From assembly GCA_004563195.1 (NCBI GenBank), contig SFTJ01000005.1:20625-84624 (forward strand): a stretch of DNA of 64,000 bases. Direction: 5' to 3'. The notes under the pieces were generated by a model. That model did not search any database. It saw only the letters and a program-made list of their open reading frames with translations, and had not been told where the DNA came from. Each line of letters starts with the position of its first letter. Within the stretch, counting starts at the first letter, position 1. The DNA is from a bacterium. GTDB lineage: Bacteria > Bacteroidota > Bacteroidia > Bacteroidales > Muribaculaceae. Shown here piece after piece: positions 63,893 through 64,000 of the stretch. The position numbers were made by a program, and so were the translations under genes.

Positions 63893-64000
63893 TGTTTATA
63901 TTTATTGCTGTCCGATAAAAGTTGACAGACGCAAGAAGATACGGCTCGGCTATCGTTTTCACGGTGGTCGAGTCTGTTTTTTAGATTTCCAAGCCCCCTC

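Noticed and set aside
63893..64000. Start of another gene at the right edge
   Set aside because: No start codon followed by a credible frame; only a loose ACAGAC/GTCTGT pair with a T run is visible.

Overview
The window looks like chromosomal core and near-core DNA of a Bacteroidota bacterium, most probably order Bacteroidales (a Muribaculaceae-like lineage is my guess; the family is not proven). The clues are many Bacteroidota-type promoters (TAnnTTTG at -7, with TTG or TTTG about 19-22 bases upstream), few clear Shine-Dalgarno sequences, an RprX/RprY-type two-component system, DUF4296 and DUF4836 lipoproteins, a DksA-like protein without its zinc cysteines, a second EF-G with an altered G domain, and the NspC route to polyamines. 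I see no insertion sequence, prophage, integrase, CRISPR array, rRNA operon or SusC/SusD locus. One tRNA gene is present.

Layout. 1-3.3 kb: 3' part of a UvrD/PcrA helicase, then nspC. 3.3-13.5 kb, minus strand: a compact exopolysaccharide operon read from right to left (WecA/MraY-like initiating transferase, Wza-like exporter, Wzc-like tyrosine kinase, UDP-sugar dehydrogenase, Wzy-like polymerase, one glycosyltransferase, then an FAD oxidoreductase), driven by a promoter about 275 bases before its first gene. 14-16.5 kb: acyl-CoA thioesterase, dprA, uridine phosphorylase. 16.5-26.8 kb, minus strand: a long co-directional block ileS, dksA-like, lspA, DUF4296 lipoprotein, hisH, hisA, hisF, hisIE, ftsE, lysA, mostly with overlaps or short gaps. 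26.9-29.3 kb: fluoride channel, glutamate dehydrogenase, YraN. 29.6-38.8 kb: lon, an SDR, an MFS transporter, serC-serA, rlmH, hemW. 39-44.6 kb: EF-G2-like factor, rprX-rprY, an acyltransferase. 44.7-53.9 kb: tRNA-Gln, rpsP, galE, metF-holB-AddB-like nuclease, rplY-pth-S4 protein. 54-60 kb: a metal-efflux operon (His-rich small protein, His-rich adaptor lipoprotein, CzcA/CusA-type pump, TolC-type channel). 60-63.9 kb: DUF4836 lipoprotein and the agmatine-to-putrescine pair aguA-aguB.

How the parts fit. The aguA-aguB pair would make putrescine and nspC at the other end of the window finishes (nor)spermidine synthesis; carboxynorspermidine dehydrogenase is not in view. serC-serA feeds serine synthesis, and gdhA, lysA, hisHAFIE and metF supply other amino acid and one-carbon steps. 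The least ordinary items are the EF-G paralogue whose catalytic histidine is replaced, the doubly His-rich efflux locus, promoters that abut start codons (rlmH, dksA-like, His-rich protein), a phosphoglycerate dehydrogenase with Lys where His is expected, operator-like inverted repeats before serC, lon and the EF-G gene, and the long untranslated leader of the exopolysaccharide operon. I saw no clearly new multi-gene system; the efflux locus and the EF-G paralogue are the best candidates for closer work.
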